Positions 24,301 to 29,165 of a stretch of DNA of 64,000 nucleotides are shown one piece after another. A program made the position numbers and the translations under genes. The notes below the pieces were generated by a model, which was given only the letters and a program-made list of their open reading frames with translations, was not told the DNA's origin and searched no databases. Source of the DNA: G965215225 sp965215225 (GTDB taxonomy: Bacteria > Pseudomonadota > Gammaproteobacteria > CBDBNL01 > JAAOII01); NCBI GenBank assembly GCA_965215225.1, contig OZ244039.1:558001-622000 (forward strand), given 5' to 3'. The first letter of the stretch is position 1. The number at the start of each line of letters is the position of its first letter.

Positions 24301-27300
24301 ACAGATGAAGATGGTCGAGCGGATAGTGTGGATAATGATGATGATAATGATAATATTTTAGATTTGATGGATACAGGTATGGTTGATGGAAGGGAGTGTC
24401 GTTTGCATGAGGATTGTGATAGTGATGGGGTAGCTGATAATTCAGACCAATGTCGTGTTGGTGAGACAGGTTGGACGAGCAACGGTTCTACCGATAATGA
24501 TGGTGATGGTTGCCGAGATGAGAGTGAAGATGCAGATGATGATAATGATGGATTGGATGATATTTCAGATCAATGTTCTATTGGGGAAACAGGTTGGACG
24601 AGCAATTCATCGACCGATAATGATGGGGATGGTTGCCGAGATACAGATGAGGATACAGATGATGATAATGATGGGTTGGATGATAGGGAGGATTTATGTC
24701 CTGCTGGCGAGACGGGTTGGACGAGCAATTCATTGACCGACAATGATGGGGATGGTTGCCGTGATGCAGATGAGGATGAAGATGGGGGTCAGAATATTGA
24801 TGACGATAATGATGGCCATAGAAATGATGTTGATGTAGATGATGATGGCGATGGGTTGATAGAGATAGCCACGGCGATGGAATTAGATGCGGTTCGCTAT
24901 GCTTTGGATGGCAATGGGCGTAGGTTATTGGAGGGTGCGGAGCTCGACACTAGTGGCTGTGGTGGTGATGGTGGCATTACTTCTTGTTCTGGCTATGAGT
25001 TGGTTGCGGATATAAGCCTTGCAGCCTATGCGAATGCTGATGGGGGTAAAGGTTGGCAGCCATTGGGCAATGCAGATAGTTCTACAGATGGGTGTCAAGG
25101 AACTTCTTTTGCTGGGGCTTTTGAAGGCAATGGCTGGGCGATTAGTGATTTAAACATTAATCGTTCAGATGAGGATTGTGTGGGTTTGTTTGGTAATATA
25201 GCCGAAGATTCAGAGATTCGCAATTTGACTCTTCATGCTGAGACAGTGATAGGTAATAGAAGGGTAGGCGGTCTGGTAGGGGGTGGTAGAAGTGCTCGGA
25301 TTATTTCATCTTCGGTTGTGGCGAATGAGGTGAGGGGGACTTATGGTTATGTGGGCGGTTTGATTGGTGATGGCTTTGGGTCTCAGCTTGTTTCTTCTTC
25401 GGTAGTGGCGGATAAGGTGAGCGGGACTGGTTCTATAGGCGGTCTGGTGGGGGATGGTTCATCAGCTCGGATTATTTCTTCTTCGGTTGTGGCAGCTGAG
25501 GTACGCGGGAGTGAGAGTTCTGTAGGCGGTCGTCTGGCGAGGGGTGCTCGTGTAGGCGGTCTGGTGGGGTGGGGTAATTCGGCTCAGATTATCTCTTCTT
25601 CGGTTGTGGTAGGTGCAGTGAGAGGGAGTAGTAATGTAGGGGGTCTGGTGGGATATGGTACAGATAGAAACACTAAGATTATTTCTTGTTCGATAGTGGT
25701 AGGTGAGGTGAGCGGGCGTAGTAGTGTAGGCGGTCTGGTGGGGGACTTTGACGATGGCCGGGTTGCTTATTCTTATTTAGTCTCAGGCAGTAATACTGAT
25801 ATGCTGGTTGGTGATGGAAGGGGAATTGGAGTTGCTTCTTATTGGGACAGTGAGACTAGTGGTGTCAATAGTGGCAATCATGGTCAAGCCAAGACCAGCG
25901 ATGAACTTCGCAGTCCGACTGGCTATGAGGGGATTTATGCTGCTTGGGATGATGAGACGGATATATTTGGTGATGGAAATAACGAGCTATTGGCGGTCTG
26001 GTGTGATAAGGATCATAGTGGGAGTATTGAAGCGGATGAACGAACCGATGACAATCGCATTTGGGATTTCGGCACTTCAAGTGATTATCCTGCCATTCGC
26101 TGCACTCCCATCAGTTCAGCCGAATGGCGTAGCTGGTGGTTTTTGGATGGAGCTGGCCAACCCCAACTAAACCAGACCCGTTTAGACATACTACTTTCTT
26201 CCTTTGAGTTAGATCTTACTTTTGCACCCATAAGCGGCGGTTTTCGCATAGGTAACCAATCGGACTTTGGCGATTTGGTTTCTTTGAACATTAGGGCAAC
26301 CAGTGGAAGTGAGGTAGTAGAGAGGACTATCAACATAGCCGAATTTATTGATGGCAGTTATGATTTTATTGGATTAGATGATCAATTGGATTGGACCTTT
26401 CGGATTATAGGGACTCTTAGTGATGGAAGGGGGCGAGAGGTAGTGATAGTTTTTGTTTGGGAAGAAAATGAGGAAGACCACCAAAGCGGTGGTATTCGGT
26501 CGGGGCTGGATACGGATGGAGATGGGCGAGCGGATAGTGTGGATGAGGATGATGATAATGATGGATTGGATGATACTGATGCGAGGGAGCAGCAGACTAA
26601 TTCAAATGATGTAAGTTGTTCGCTGTTAGCAGATTGTGATAATGATGGTCTCGGAGACAATGAGGGAGATGCCTGTCCTGCTGGTGAGACAGGTTGGACG
26701 AGTAATTCATCTACCGACAATGATGGGGATGGTTGCCGTGATGAGAGTGAAGATGCAGATGATGATAATGATGGATTAGATGATACTGATGCGAGGGAGC
26801 AACAGATTGGTTTAGGTGGAGTGAGTTGTTCGCTGTTGGTAGATTGCGATGGGGATAGTGTATTAGATGAAGCGGACATAGATAACGATGGTGATGGGTT
26901 GATAGAGCTAGCCACGGCGGTGGAATTGGATGCGGTGAGATATGCTTTGGATGGCAATGGGCGTAGGTTAGCGGAGACTGCATCGCTTGATACCACTGGC
27001 TGTGGTGGTGAAAGTGGCATTACTTCTTGTTCTGGCTATGAGCTGGTTGCGGATATAAGCCTTGCTGCTTATAGTGATGGCAAGGGCTGGCAACCATTGG
27101 GGAATGATACAAGTTCTGAAGCCGGATGTCAAGGAGCTGCTTTTGCTGGGACTTTTGAAGGCAATGGCTGGACGATTAGTGATTTAAATATTAGTCGTCC
27201 AGATGAGGATTGTGTGGGTTTGTTTGGTAATATAGCCGAAGATTCAGAGATTCGCAATTTGACTCTTCATGCTGAGAGAGTGATAGGTAATAGAAGGGTA

Positions 27301-28203
27301 GGCGGTCTGGTGGGGGGTGGTAGAAGTGCTCGGATTATTTCATCTTCGGCTGTGGTGAATGAGGTGAGAGGGACTTATGGTTATGTAGGCGGTTTGATTG
27401 GGGATGGCTTTGGGTCTCAGCTTGTTTCTTCTTCGGTAGTGGCGGGTAAGGTGAGCGGGACTGGTTCGATAGGCGGTCTGGTGGGGTTTGGTCCATTGGC
27501 TCGAGTTGTTTCTTCATCGGTTGTGGCGAATGAGGTAAGCGGGACTAGTAGTCGTGTAGGCGGTTTGGTAGGGGGTGGTTGGGAATCTCGGATTCATTCT
27601 TCTTCGGTTGTAGTGGGTGAGGTGAGTGGGAGTTATGATGTAGGTAGTCTGGTGGGAGATGGTGATTTAGCTCGGATTCACTCTTCTTCGGTTGTGGCCG
27701 GTGAGGTGAGCGGGGCTGGTCGTGTAGGCGGTCTGGTGGGGGACTTTGACGATGGCCGGGTTGCTTATTCTTATTTAGTCTCAGGCAGTAATACTGCTGT
27801 ATTGGTTGGGCGTGAAAGAGGCAAGACTATTGGAGTTGCTTCTTATTGGGACAGTGATGTTAGTGGTGTCAGCAGTGGAAATAATGGTGATCCGAAGACG
27901 ACTAATGAGCTTCGCAGTCCAACTGGCTATGAGGAAATTTATGCTGCTTGGGATGATGAGACAGATATATTTGGCGATGGGGACGAGCCATTAGCGGTCT
28001 GGTGTGATAAGGATCATAGTGGGAGCATTGAAGCGGATGAACGAACCGATGACAATCGCGTTTGGAATTTCGGCACTTCAGGTGAGTATCCCGCGATTCG
28101 CTGCACTCCCATCAGTCCAGCCGAATGGCGTGGCTGGTGGTTTTTGGATGGAGCTGGCCAACCCCAACTAAACCAGACCCGTTTAGACGAGTTACTTCCC
28201 TAA
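6316..28203 (+). CDS. Giant seven-module GLUG / TSP3 calcium-repeat lipoprotein
   Basis: 7295 residues uninterrupted, an exceptional size. The lipobox is LLASC (Cys48); a start at 6367 would still include the signal. After it come two beta-sandwich-like segments (nt 6540-7560), Cys-paired DCDxDG repeats (7700-8830), another beta-sandwich (8930-9200) and canonical thrombospondin type 3 repeats (9574-11070). Seven copies of a head+GLUG+EF-hand module then start near 11161, 14561, 17473, 20308, 22306, 24841 and 26890. The first six are each followed by a beta-sandwich linker (LTFAPISGGFRIGNQSDFG) and Asp-rich TGETGWTSNSSTDNDGDGC repeats. The last module ends in the family tail (TRLDELLP). The single-module gene at 45203-47731 has the same unit, so the giant is a head-to-tail concatenation. 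Proposed role, by inference: long calcium-dependent surface fibre. The reading frame is clean despite heavy repetition, which argues for selection on the protein. Confidence 0.9.
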   Translation: MDLRKIVCSSRIDLSGQMCPIYRKKKTRDWSHILYPLCIPLLYLLASCSSGDGGTGGTGSSDEVISPKVPEALNTTSVRSLSFIPQESEVTVGWESVIASLREQLEDDEEIEQVIISWRTSFDSNLLAQFNQESRNSLSTRRLPVGGIGGDQVNQEESDPSRHSPRDIGGDQVNQEGNVGLLRNRHQVVDLDRDGFAFTGEPSGDNCPGDSNPNQADDDNDGYGDVCDPAPNNPLLLIPANRSVVIKWQDSQASQVESWTIRFIDINQQDVTISPDYTFSHNGGSELSAKLNHGDIIGGQTVVLANDKPYRFSVSVVFTDGTMQSLYDFTDPPVILGSNYDGDLIRNLEDEDDDNDGMMDVEEAEPEYILQSAIAGSIEVAGNVTENILGGFANNSEYDFSVEVLIVRGAFRERRNLANGTILLGPNPDNDGLANQDDEDDDNDLLPDSQDIGMVNGRECRLHKDCDRDGLNDNDAEEQQNNSAGESCFLLADCDGDNAIDSLDAFVLDANETEDTDRDGIGNNKDDDIDGDNIANEEDEDQDNDNLKDIFEVVGCDRLVDCDSDGLRDGDEPLACMIVADCDNDTILDGAEVPGCVQSADCDGDTIEDGLEVAQECIISVDCDKDGVEDWAEPARECVLMPDCDHDGLGDSEELGLFYQGLWCGLARDCDKDSLRDYDELSYDRSCINSRDCDGDNISDSVEILSCIFAADCDRDGISDSDEIERRCILDSDCDGDGIADGDEPNVFCSISRDCDKDFLSDSEERLLFNSDGDSCMLLPDCDGDTIFDFDEIFNCVTTVDCDGDRVWDNDEVRRECILNEDCDGDGLDDRVDFCPLMPGGQDDEDGCPDDIDRPDPPDLSDGAGATRVLDEIVLQFRPEPTRVNLDWVNPHLSETIGKIDIYYGEVGEIDQRQLSLIGVMGIFNQYFSIAVPGLQDNTHYNFTIDIIYTAGFGLSASGSIWTGLNSDGDGLRDEDDEDDDNNGILDEDEEEAATSSSCIRVDDCDGDGVLNTVENNLLNASSGISCSMLEDCDGDLVVDGEEAALQCFVKPDCDNDRFADNNDAFPLNPAEWRDDDKDGIGNNNDNCVSVANPDQINTDRAEDGGDACDPDDDNDGFVDTNDAFPLNPAEWRDDDKDGIGNNRDNCVSVANPDQRNTDNDLNGGDACDEDDDNDGFVDSLDAFPLDGTEWEDTDNDKKGNNADPDDDNDDLLDTDPRERLTNVTSGISCSLLIDCDGDGEPDVKDAFPTNPQETADSDGDGIGDNSDNCPLVANPDQINTDGDDDGGDACDNDDDNDGHLDGSDNCPLQYNPDQTVNVCEGDSDSDGVLNHQDNCPMHANPDQNNTDGDDDGGDVCDSDDDNDNYVDIRDNCQFVANPDQINTDGADDGGDACDEDDDNDEVLDNRDNCPLVANPDQINSDRDGDGGDACDEDDDNDQIIDRRDNCPLVANPDQINTDGTDDGGDACDRDDDNDGDPDDSDNCPLIANPDQINTDGTADGGDACDEDDDNDQVVDGRDNCPLVANPNQINTDGTADGGDACDVDDDNDGVFDGRDNCPLVANPNQINTDGTADGGDACDGDDDNDGVADGEDAFPTDPTESKDTDKDGIGDIYDVDVDGDGLIEVGRVAELDAVRYALNGRGRKLSAGAELNTTGCGGMGRIHSCSGYELVANISLAAYSAGKGWQPLGHDTDSSSFGCQGAAFDGIFEGNGRTISNLSISRSDEDCVGLFGRIAAGSEIRNLRLSAEAVMGGLVVGGLVGWGESARIVSSSVVVDEVKGGVIVGGLVGWGHRARIHYSLVEAAEVRGTGDYVGGLVGDGWESRIHSSSVVVDEVSGTSGVGGLVGWGESAWIHSSSVVAAEVRGTGDNAGGLVGWGQGARIRSSSVVVGEMSGSATVGGLAGYFQDGRLAYSYVVSGSSNTAMLVGEGSGATGVASYWDSETSGINSGNHGEARTGDELRRPTDYEDIYASWDDDPNIFDDGDESLAVWCDEDNSGSIEAGEKIKDNLIWDFGTSNEYPAIRCTPIAPAEWRSWWSLDETGKPQLDQTRLEERFSSFSSPGSLEVNLTFAPISGGFRIGNQSAFGNLVSLSITATSKSGSVEEPNINLAEFVDGSYDFIGLDDQSDWTFQIIGTLSDGKQQEVEIAFVWQENREDHASGGIRSGLDTDGDRRADSVDEDDDNDRVGDSSDQCSTGETGWTSNASTDNDGDGCRDAGEDTDDDNDRVGDSSDQCSTGETGWTSNASTDNDRDGCRDESEDTDDDNDGLDDTDEREQQNNLDGVSCSLLADCDGDTVRDINEVAASCVIRADCDNDELRDDNPIEQQENLGGVSCSLLADCDGDTVRDINEVAASCVIRTDCDNDELRDDNPIEQQNNLDGVSCALLADCDGDTVRDIDEVAANCVIRADCDSDEVNDNSDQCSTGETGWTSNASTDNDGDGCRDESEDPDDDNDLVADISDQCRAGETGWTSNSSTDNDGDGCRDEGEDTDDDNDGLDDTDVREQQINSNDVSCSLLADCDGDTVRDIDEVAASCVIRADCDSDGIGDSEGDACPTGETGWTSNSSTDNDGDGCRDDSEDTDDDNDLVADSSDQCSTGETGWTSNGSTDNDRDGCRDTGEDIDDDNDLVADSSDQCSTGETGWTSNSSTDNDGDGCRDESEDTDDDNDGLDDADVREQQNNLDGVSCSLLADCDGDTVRDIDEVAASCVIRADCDSDGVRDGDEAAGCVLDSDCDGDSVLDGADVDDDGDGLIEIATAAELDAVRYALDGRGRKLSSEADIDTTGCGGDGGIRSCSGYELVADISLAAYRDGKGWQPVGNDTDSSSFGCQGAAFDGTFEGNGWMISDLSISRSDEDCVGLFGHVAAGSEIRNLTLRAETVIGREFVGALVGDGESAEIHSSSVVVGEVSGNFVVGGLVGSGGSAQIVSSSVVVGGVRGTDNYVGGLMGYGESAQIHSSSVEASEVSGSGWWVGGLVGDGGRAQIFSSSVVVAEVSGDGLAIGGLVGGGESAQIVSSSVEVDKVSGDGFSIGGLVGRGYLARIYSSSVVAAEVKGDVIGNEVGGLVGGAASAQIHSSSVVVGEVSGDANIGGLVGYGGGADIYSSSAVVGEVSGAGDLGGLVGYGGGADIYSSSAVVGEVSGAGDLGGLVGDFYNGKVAYSYVVSGSNTTMLVGTTINVFDREESGATGVASYWDSDVSGVSSGNNGDPKTTDELRSPIDYTGIYADWDDDTDIFGSEDEPLAVWCDKDNSGSIERGEKTDDNRVWGFGTSSQYPAIRCTPTTPAEWRSWWFLDETGKPQLNRTRLDMLLPSFEAYLTFAPISGGFRIASQSDFGNFVSLNITATSESGSVVERSINIAEFIDGSYDFIGLDDQSDWIFQIIGTLSDGREREVVIVFVWEENEEDHESGGIRPGINTDGDGRADSVDEDDDNDGLDDTDVRERQNNLGGVSCALLADCDGDTVRDIDEVTANCVIEADCDNDRVDDGLDQCSTGETGWTSNTSTDNDGDGCRDADEDIDDDNDGLDDTDAREQQTNSNDVSCSLLADCDDDGVADNSDQCSAGVTDWTSNGSTDNDGDGCRDADEDTDDDNDGLDDTDAREQQTNLGGVSCSLLADCDGDTVRDIDEVAANCVIRADCDHDGVDDGSDQCPTGATGWTSNSSTDNDGDGCRDTDEDTDDDNDGLDDTDAREQQIGLGGVSCSLLVDCDGDTVIDGTDIDVDGDGLIEIATAAELDGVRHALDGRGRRLSETAALDTTGCGGDGGITSCSGYELVADISLAAYSNGKGWQPLGHDTDSSRGACQGVAFDGIFEGNGWTISDLSINRPNQWCVGLFGHVAADSEIRNLTLRAEVVIGRTRVGGLVGFGDLARIDSSLVVVGEVRGDYSVGGLVGRGESARIDSSSVEVAEVSGSGDNVGGLVGHGRWAQIFSSSVEVDEVRSQRRAVGGLVGRGESARIHSPSVVAGEVSGSNDVGGLVGHGRWAQIFSSSVVAAEVSGTGNDYGTGNWVGGLVGAGRSSQIHSSSVVVGEVSGHGSIGGLVGSGRSSQIHSSSVVAGEVSGSGDNVGGLVGYFEDGQVAYSYVVSGSNTPMLVGAGSGTGVASYWDSETSGRNSGNHGEAKTGDELRSPTGYEGIYAAWDDETGIFGDGNNEPLAVWCDKDNSGIIEASERTDDNRIWDFGTSSQYPSIRCTPISPAEWRGWWFLNETGKPQLNQTRLEEILSSFGADLTFAPISGGFRIGNQSDFGNFVSLSIRATSESEVEERNINISEFIDSSYDFIGLDDQSDWTFQIIGTLSDGREREVRIGFIWQENYADHVSGGIRSGLDTDGDRRADSVDGDDDNDRVGDNSDQCSTGETGWTSNGFTDNDRDGCRDESEDADDDNDLVADSSDQCSTGETGWTSNGSTDNDGDGCRDESEDTDDDNDGLDDTDAREQQTNSNDVSCSLLADCDGDTVRDIDEVAANCIIRVDCDNDGVDDDLDQCPTGETGWISNSSTDNDGDGCQDASEDTDDDNDGLDDTDGREQQTNSNDVSCSLLADCDNDGIGDNEGDACPVGETGWTSNSSTDNDGDGCRDESEDADDDNDLVADISDQCSTGETDWLSNGSTDNDGDGCRDTDEDTDDDNDRVDDNSDRCPVGETDWTSNGSTDNDGDGCRDADEDIDDDGDGLIEIGTAVELDAVRYALNSRGRRLSEGAALNTTGCGGAGGITSCSGYELVADISLTAYSDGKGWQPLGHDTDTSNGKCQGAAFDGTFEGNGFVISDLSINRPNQDCVGLFGHTANSEIRNLTIHAETVIGKNRVGGLVGWGESVALRIHSSSVVANEVRGTGDRVGGLVGNGWRSQIHSSSVVANEVSGTYNVGGLVGRGHSVRIVSSSVVVGEVSGSDSVGGLVGDGQSRLGGDDQSAHIFSSSVVANEVRGTGDRVGGLMGDGIYARIVSSSIVVGEVSGTEDVGGLVGYGFGARLAYSYVVSGSNTAMLVGTGSGTGVASYWDSETSGVNSGNHGQAKTSDELRSPTGYEGIYADWDDETDIFGDGNNEPLAVWCDEDNSGSIEADERTDDNRVWDFGTSSQYPTIRCTPITPTEWRSWWYLNGTDKPQLDRTRLDILLSSFEVDLTFAPISGGFRIGNQSDFGYFVSLNIRATSGGEVEERNINIAEFVDSSYDFTGLDDQSDWTFQIIGTLSDGREREVVIVFVWEENEESHNNGGIRPGLDTDGDRRADSVDDDDDNDGVGDSSDDCPTGETSWLSNGSTDNDGDGCQDANEDTDDDNDGLDDREDLCPAGETSWMSNSLTDNDGDGCRDADEDKDGGQNIDDDNDGHRNSVDVDDDGDGLIEIATAEELDAVRYALNGRGRRLSVGADLNTTGCGSDGGITSCSGYELVADISLAAYSDGEGWQPLGNDTDDRFSFGCRGVAFDGIFEGNGWTISDLSINRSSEDCVGLFGHIAEDSEIRNLTLRAEKVIGRRNVGGLVGLGDSVRIFSSSVVAGKVSGSGARVGGLVGWGDSARIFSSSVVAGKVSGNGDRIGGMVGRGDSVRIVSSSVVVDEISGSSGFVGGLVGQGNSARIHSSSVVVGEMSGVGLAIGGLVGDGESAQIVSSSVEVDKVSGRDAFSVGGLVGRGRSARIVSSSVVAAEVKGDGVIGNEVGGLVGDGWRSQIHSSSVVVGEVSGTDGNVGGLVGWGESARIHSSSVVATEVRGTGANVGGLVGYGESARIDSSSVVATEVRGTGTNVGGLVGYFEDGRVAYSYVVSGSDTAMLVGRGSGTGVASYWDSDVSGVSGGNHGEAKTSDELRMPTDYEGIYADWDEDTDIFGSEDEPLAVWCDKDNSGRIEADEKIDDNRIWDFGTSSQYPAIRCTPIRPAEWRSWWSLDEAGKPQLDRTRLDILLSSFEVDLTFAPISGGFRIGNQSDFGDLVSLNIRATSESGVVERTINIAEFIDGSYDFIGLDDRFDWTFWIIGTLSDGREREVVIVFVWEENEEDHQSGGIRPGINTDEDGRADSVDNDDDNDNILDLMDTGMVDGRECRLHEDCDSDGVADNSDQCRVGETGWTSNGSTDNDGDGCRDESEDADDDNDGLDDISDQCSIGETGWTSNSSTDNDGDGCRDTDEDTDDDNDGLDDREDLCPAGETGWTSNSLTDNDGDGCRDADEDEDGGQNIDDDNDGHRNDVDVDDDGDGLIEIATAMELDAVRYALDGNGRRLLEGAELDTSGCGGDGGITSCSGYELVADISLAAYANADGGKGWQPLGNADSSTDGCQGTSFAGAFEGNGWAISDLNINRSDEDCVGLFGNIAEDSEIRNLTLHAETVIGNRRVGGLVGGGRSARIISSSVVANEVRGTYGYVGGLIGDGFGSQLVSSSVVADKVSGTGSIGGLVGDGSSARIISSSVVAAEVRGSESSVGGRLARGARVGGLVGWGNSAQIISSSVVVGAVRGSSNVGGLVGYGTDRNTKIISCSIVVGEVSGRSSVGGLVGDFDDGRVAYSYLVSGSNTDMLVGDGRGIGVASYWDSETSGVNSGNHGQAKTSDELRSPTGYEGIYAAWDDETDIFGDGNNELLAVWCDKDHSGSIEADERTDDNRIWDFGTSSDYPAIRCTPISSAEWRSWWFLDGAGQPQLNQTRLDILLSSFELDLTFAPISGGFRIGNQSDFGDLVSLNIRATSGSEVVERTINIAEFIDGSYDFIGLDDQLDWTFRIIGTLSDGRGREVVIVFVWEENEEDHQSGGIRSGLDTDGDGRADSVDEDDDNDGLDDTDAREQQTNSNDVSCSLLADCDNDGLGDNEGDACPAGETGWTSNSSTDNDGDGCRDESEDADDDNDGLDDTDAREQQIGLGGVSCSLLVDCDGDSVLDEADIDNDGDGLIELATAVELDAVRYALDGNGRRLAETASLDTTGCGGESGITSCSGYELVADISLAAYSDGKGWQPLGNDTSSEAGCQGAAFAGTFEGNGWTISDLNISRPDEDCVGLFGNIAEDSEIRNLTLHAERVIGNRRVGGLVGGGRSARIISSSAVVNEVRGTYGYVGGLIGDGFGSQLVSSSVVAGKVSGTGSIGGLVGFGPLARVVSSSVVANEVSGTSSRVGGLVGGGWESRIHSSSVVVGEVSGSYDVGSLVGDGDLARIHSSSVVAGEVSGAGRVGGLVGDFDDGRVAYSYLVSGSNTAVLVGRERGKTIGVASYWDSDVSGVSSGNNGDPKTTNELRSPTGYEEIYAAWDDETDIFGDGDEPLAVWCDKDHSGSIEADERTDDNRVWNFGTSGEYPAIRCTPISPAEWRGWWFLDGAGQPQLNQTRLDELLP
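7700..8830 (+). repeat. Cys-paired DCDxDG repeats in the giant protein
   Basis: About 15 units of roughly 20 residues, with a Cys five residues before the Cys of DCD (CVLMPDCDHDG, CIFAADCDRDG), followed by ..D.DE. Each unit combines a calcium loop with a probable C-x5-C disulphide. Similar single units recur between the later modules (SCSLLADCDGDTVRDIDE). Confidence 0.8.
9574..11070 (+). repeat. Thrombospondin type 3 calcium repeats
   Basis: About eleven units of DNCPLVANPDQINTDG.DDGGDACD.DDDNDG, the canonical TSP3 pattern, with Cys pairs and DxDxDG calcium ligands. Two early units are separated by a near-identical segment (AFPLNPAEWRDDDKDGIGNN) at about 9510 and 9688, a 177-bp duplication. 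The last units (10780-11070) are almost identical in DNA. Confidence 0.92.
11161..28203 (+). repeat. Seven concatenated GLUG modules (1.3-1.8 kb each plus linkers)
   Basis: Module starts are marked by DGDGLIE followed by a variant of IATAAELDAVRYAL near 11161, 14561, 17473, 20308, 22306, 24841 and 26890. Each has a head domain with Cys pairs, 6-12 GLUG repeats, VAYSY.VSGS, YWDS, the EF-hand-like loop and PAEWRSWW. Modules 6 and 7 are nearly identical over the first GLUG repeats (about 25190-25460 and 27230-27490). Modules 2 and 5 share a run at 15309-15570 and 23053-23330. These patches suggest recent duplication or gene conversion. Confidence 0.88.
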
Positions 28204-28860
28204 ACTACCGACTGGCATCAGCTGTGCTTCCATCGCTTAGCTGACTGATTTTGACTAGTCCCTCAGTTTCATAGTTGATAGTCTTTGGTTGGAGCAAGCA
28301 ATGGCCAACTGAAGTGAACCCGCTTAGGCGCTGCTTCTTTCCCAAAATTGACAACTTGCTTTGACTAGTCCCTCAGCTTTATAGTTGATAGTCTTTGGTC
28401 GGAGCAAGCAATGCCCAACTGAAGGGAATCCGGTTAGACGCTGCTTCTTTCTTCAAACTGACGACTGGCTTTGACTTAGACCCTCAGCTTCAATCCAATG
28501 GCGTGGCTATTTGAATAGGATAAATGCACTCCAACTTGGACTTGTTTAGACAAGCTGCTTCTTTCTTCAAACTGATAACTGGCTTTGACTTAGACCCTTA
28601 GCTTCAATCCAATGGTGTGGCTATTTGAATAGGACAAATGCACTCCAACTTGGACTTGTTTAGACAAGCTTCTTCTCTCTTCAAACTGACAACTGGCTTT
28701 GACTTAGACCCTTAGCTTCAATCCAATGGTGTGGCTATTTGAATAGGACAAATGCACTCCAACTTATACCTGTTTAGACAAGCTGCTTCTCTCTTCAAAC
28801 TGACAACTTGCTTTGACTGATACCCTCAGCTTCAATCCAATGGCGTAGCTGCTACATAAC
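28204..28860 (+). repeat. Decayed tandem copies of a GLUG gene tail
   Basis: There is no gene here. Six head-to-tail units of 110-114 bp (marked by ctttgacttagaccctcag and relatives at about 28251, 28361, 28471, 28585, 28698 and 28812) each carry remnants of the family's last codons (gacttgtttagacaagctgcttc, i.e. the TRLDKLLP region), a stop, and about 40 bp of 3' flank. None has a start or an open frame. They read as duplicated gene ends that have lost coding capacity. Confidence 0.8.
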
Positions 28861-28983
28861 AGGTAAGAGGGGTTGTCGAGGACTCTACTGAATGCTAATT
28901 GAACTATCTTCCTTTTATAATTCTGGTGGAATTAACTATTCATCTTTTTTCTATCATCGCCCGTTCTTTCTTTGAAAGATGGG

Positions 28984-28989
28984 TATAAT
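28984..28989 (+). promoter_or_regulatory. Candidate -10 box of the GLUG gene at 29166
   Basis: TATAAT lies inside a block (tttgaaagatgggtataatg) that recurs at 32634-32651 and 59431-59448, each upstream of a GLUG gene. The surrounding 28860-29050 is homologous to 32515-32740. No good -35 hexamer is visible 16-18 bp upstream, so this is a candidate based on conservation. Confidence 0.45.
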
Positions 28990-29165
28990 GCTTTTTACAC
29001 ATTGATAAACTTCTCTATTGATTGAGGGGCGTTATACTTATGATGGGAATTCATGACATATAATTATGAATAAGCTGCTTTCTTTTTCGAGCAAAGGCTT
29101 TGGTTTTTCTGGTCACTCTTTTATGCTTTCCTATTAGGCTTCTATTAGGCTGCTTCTTTCTTACT

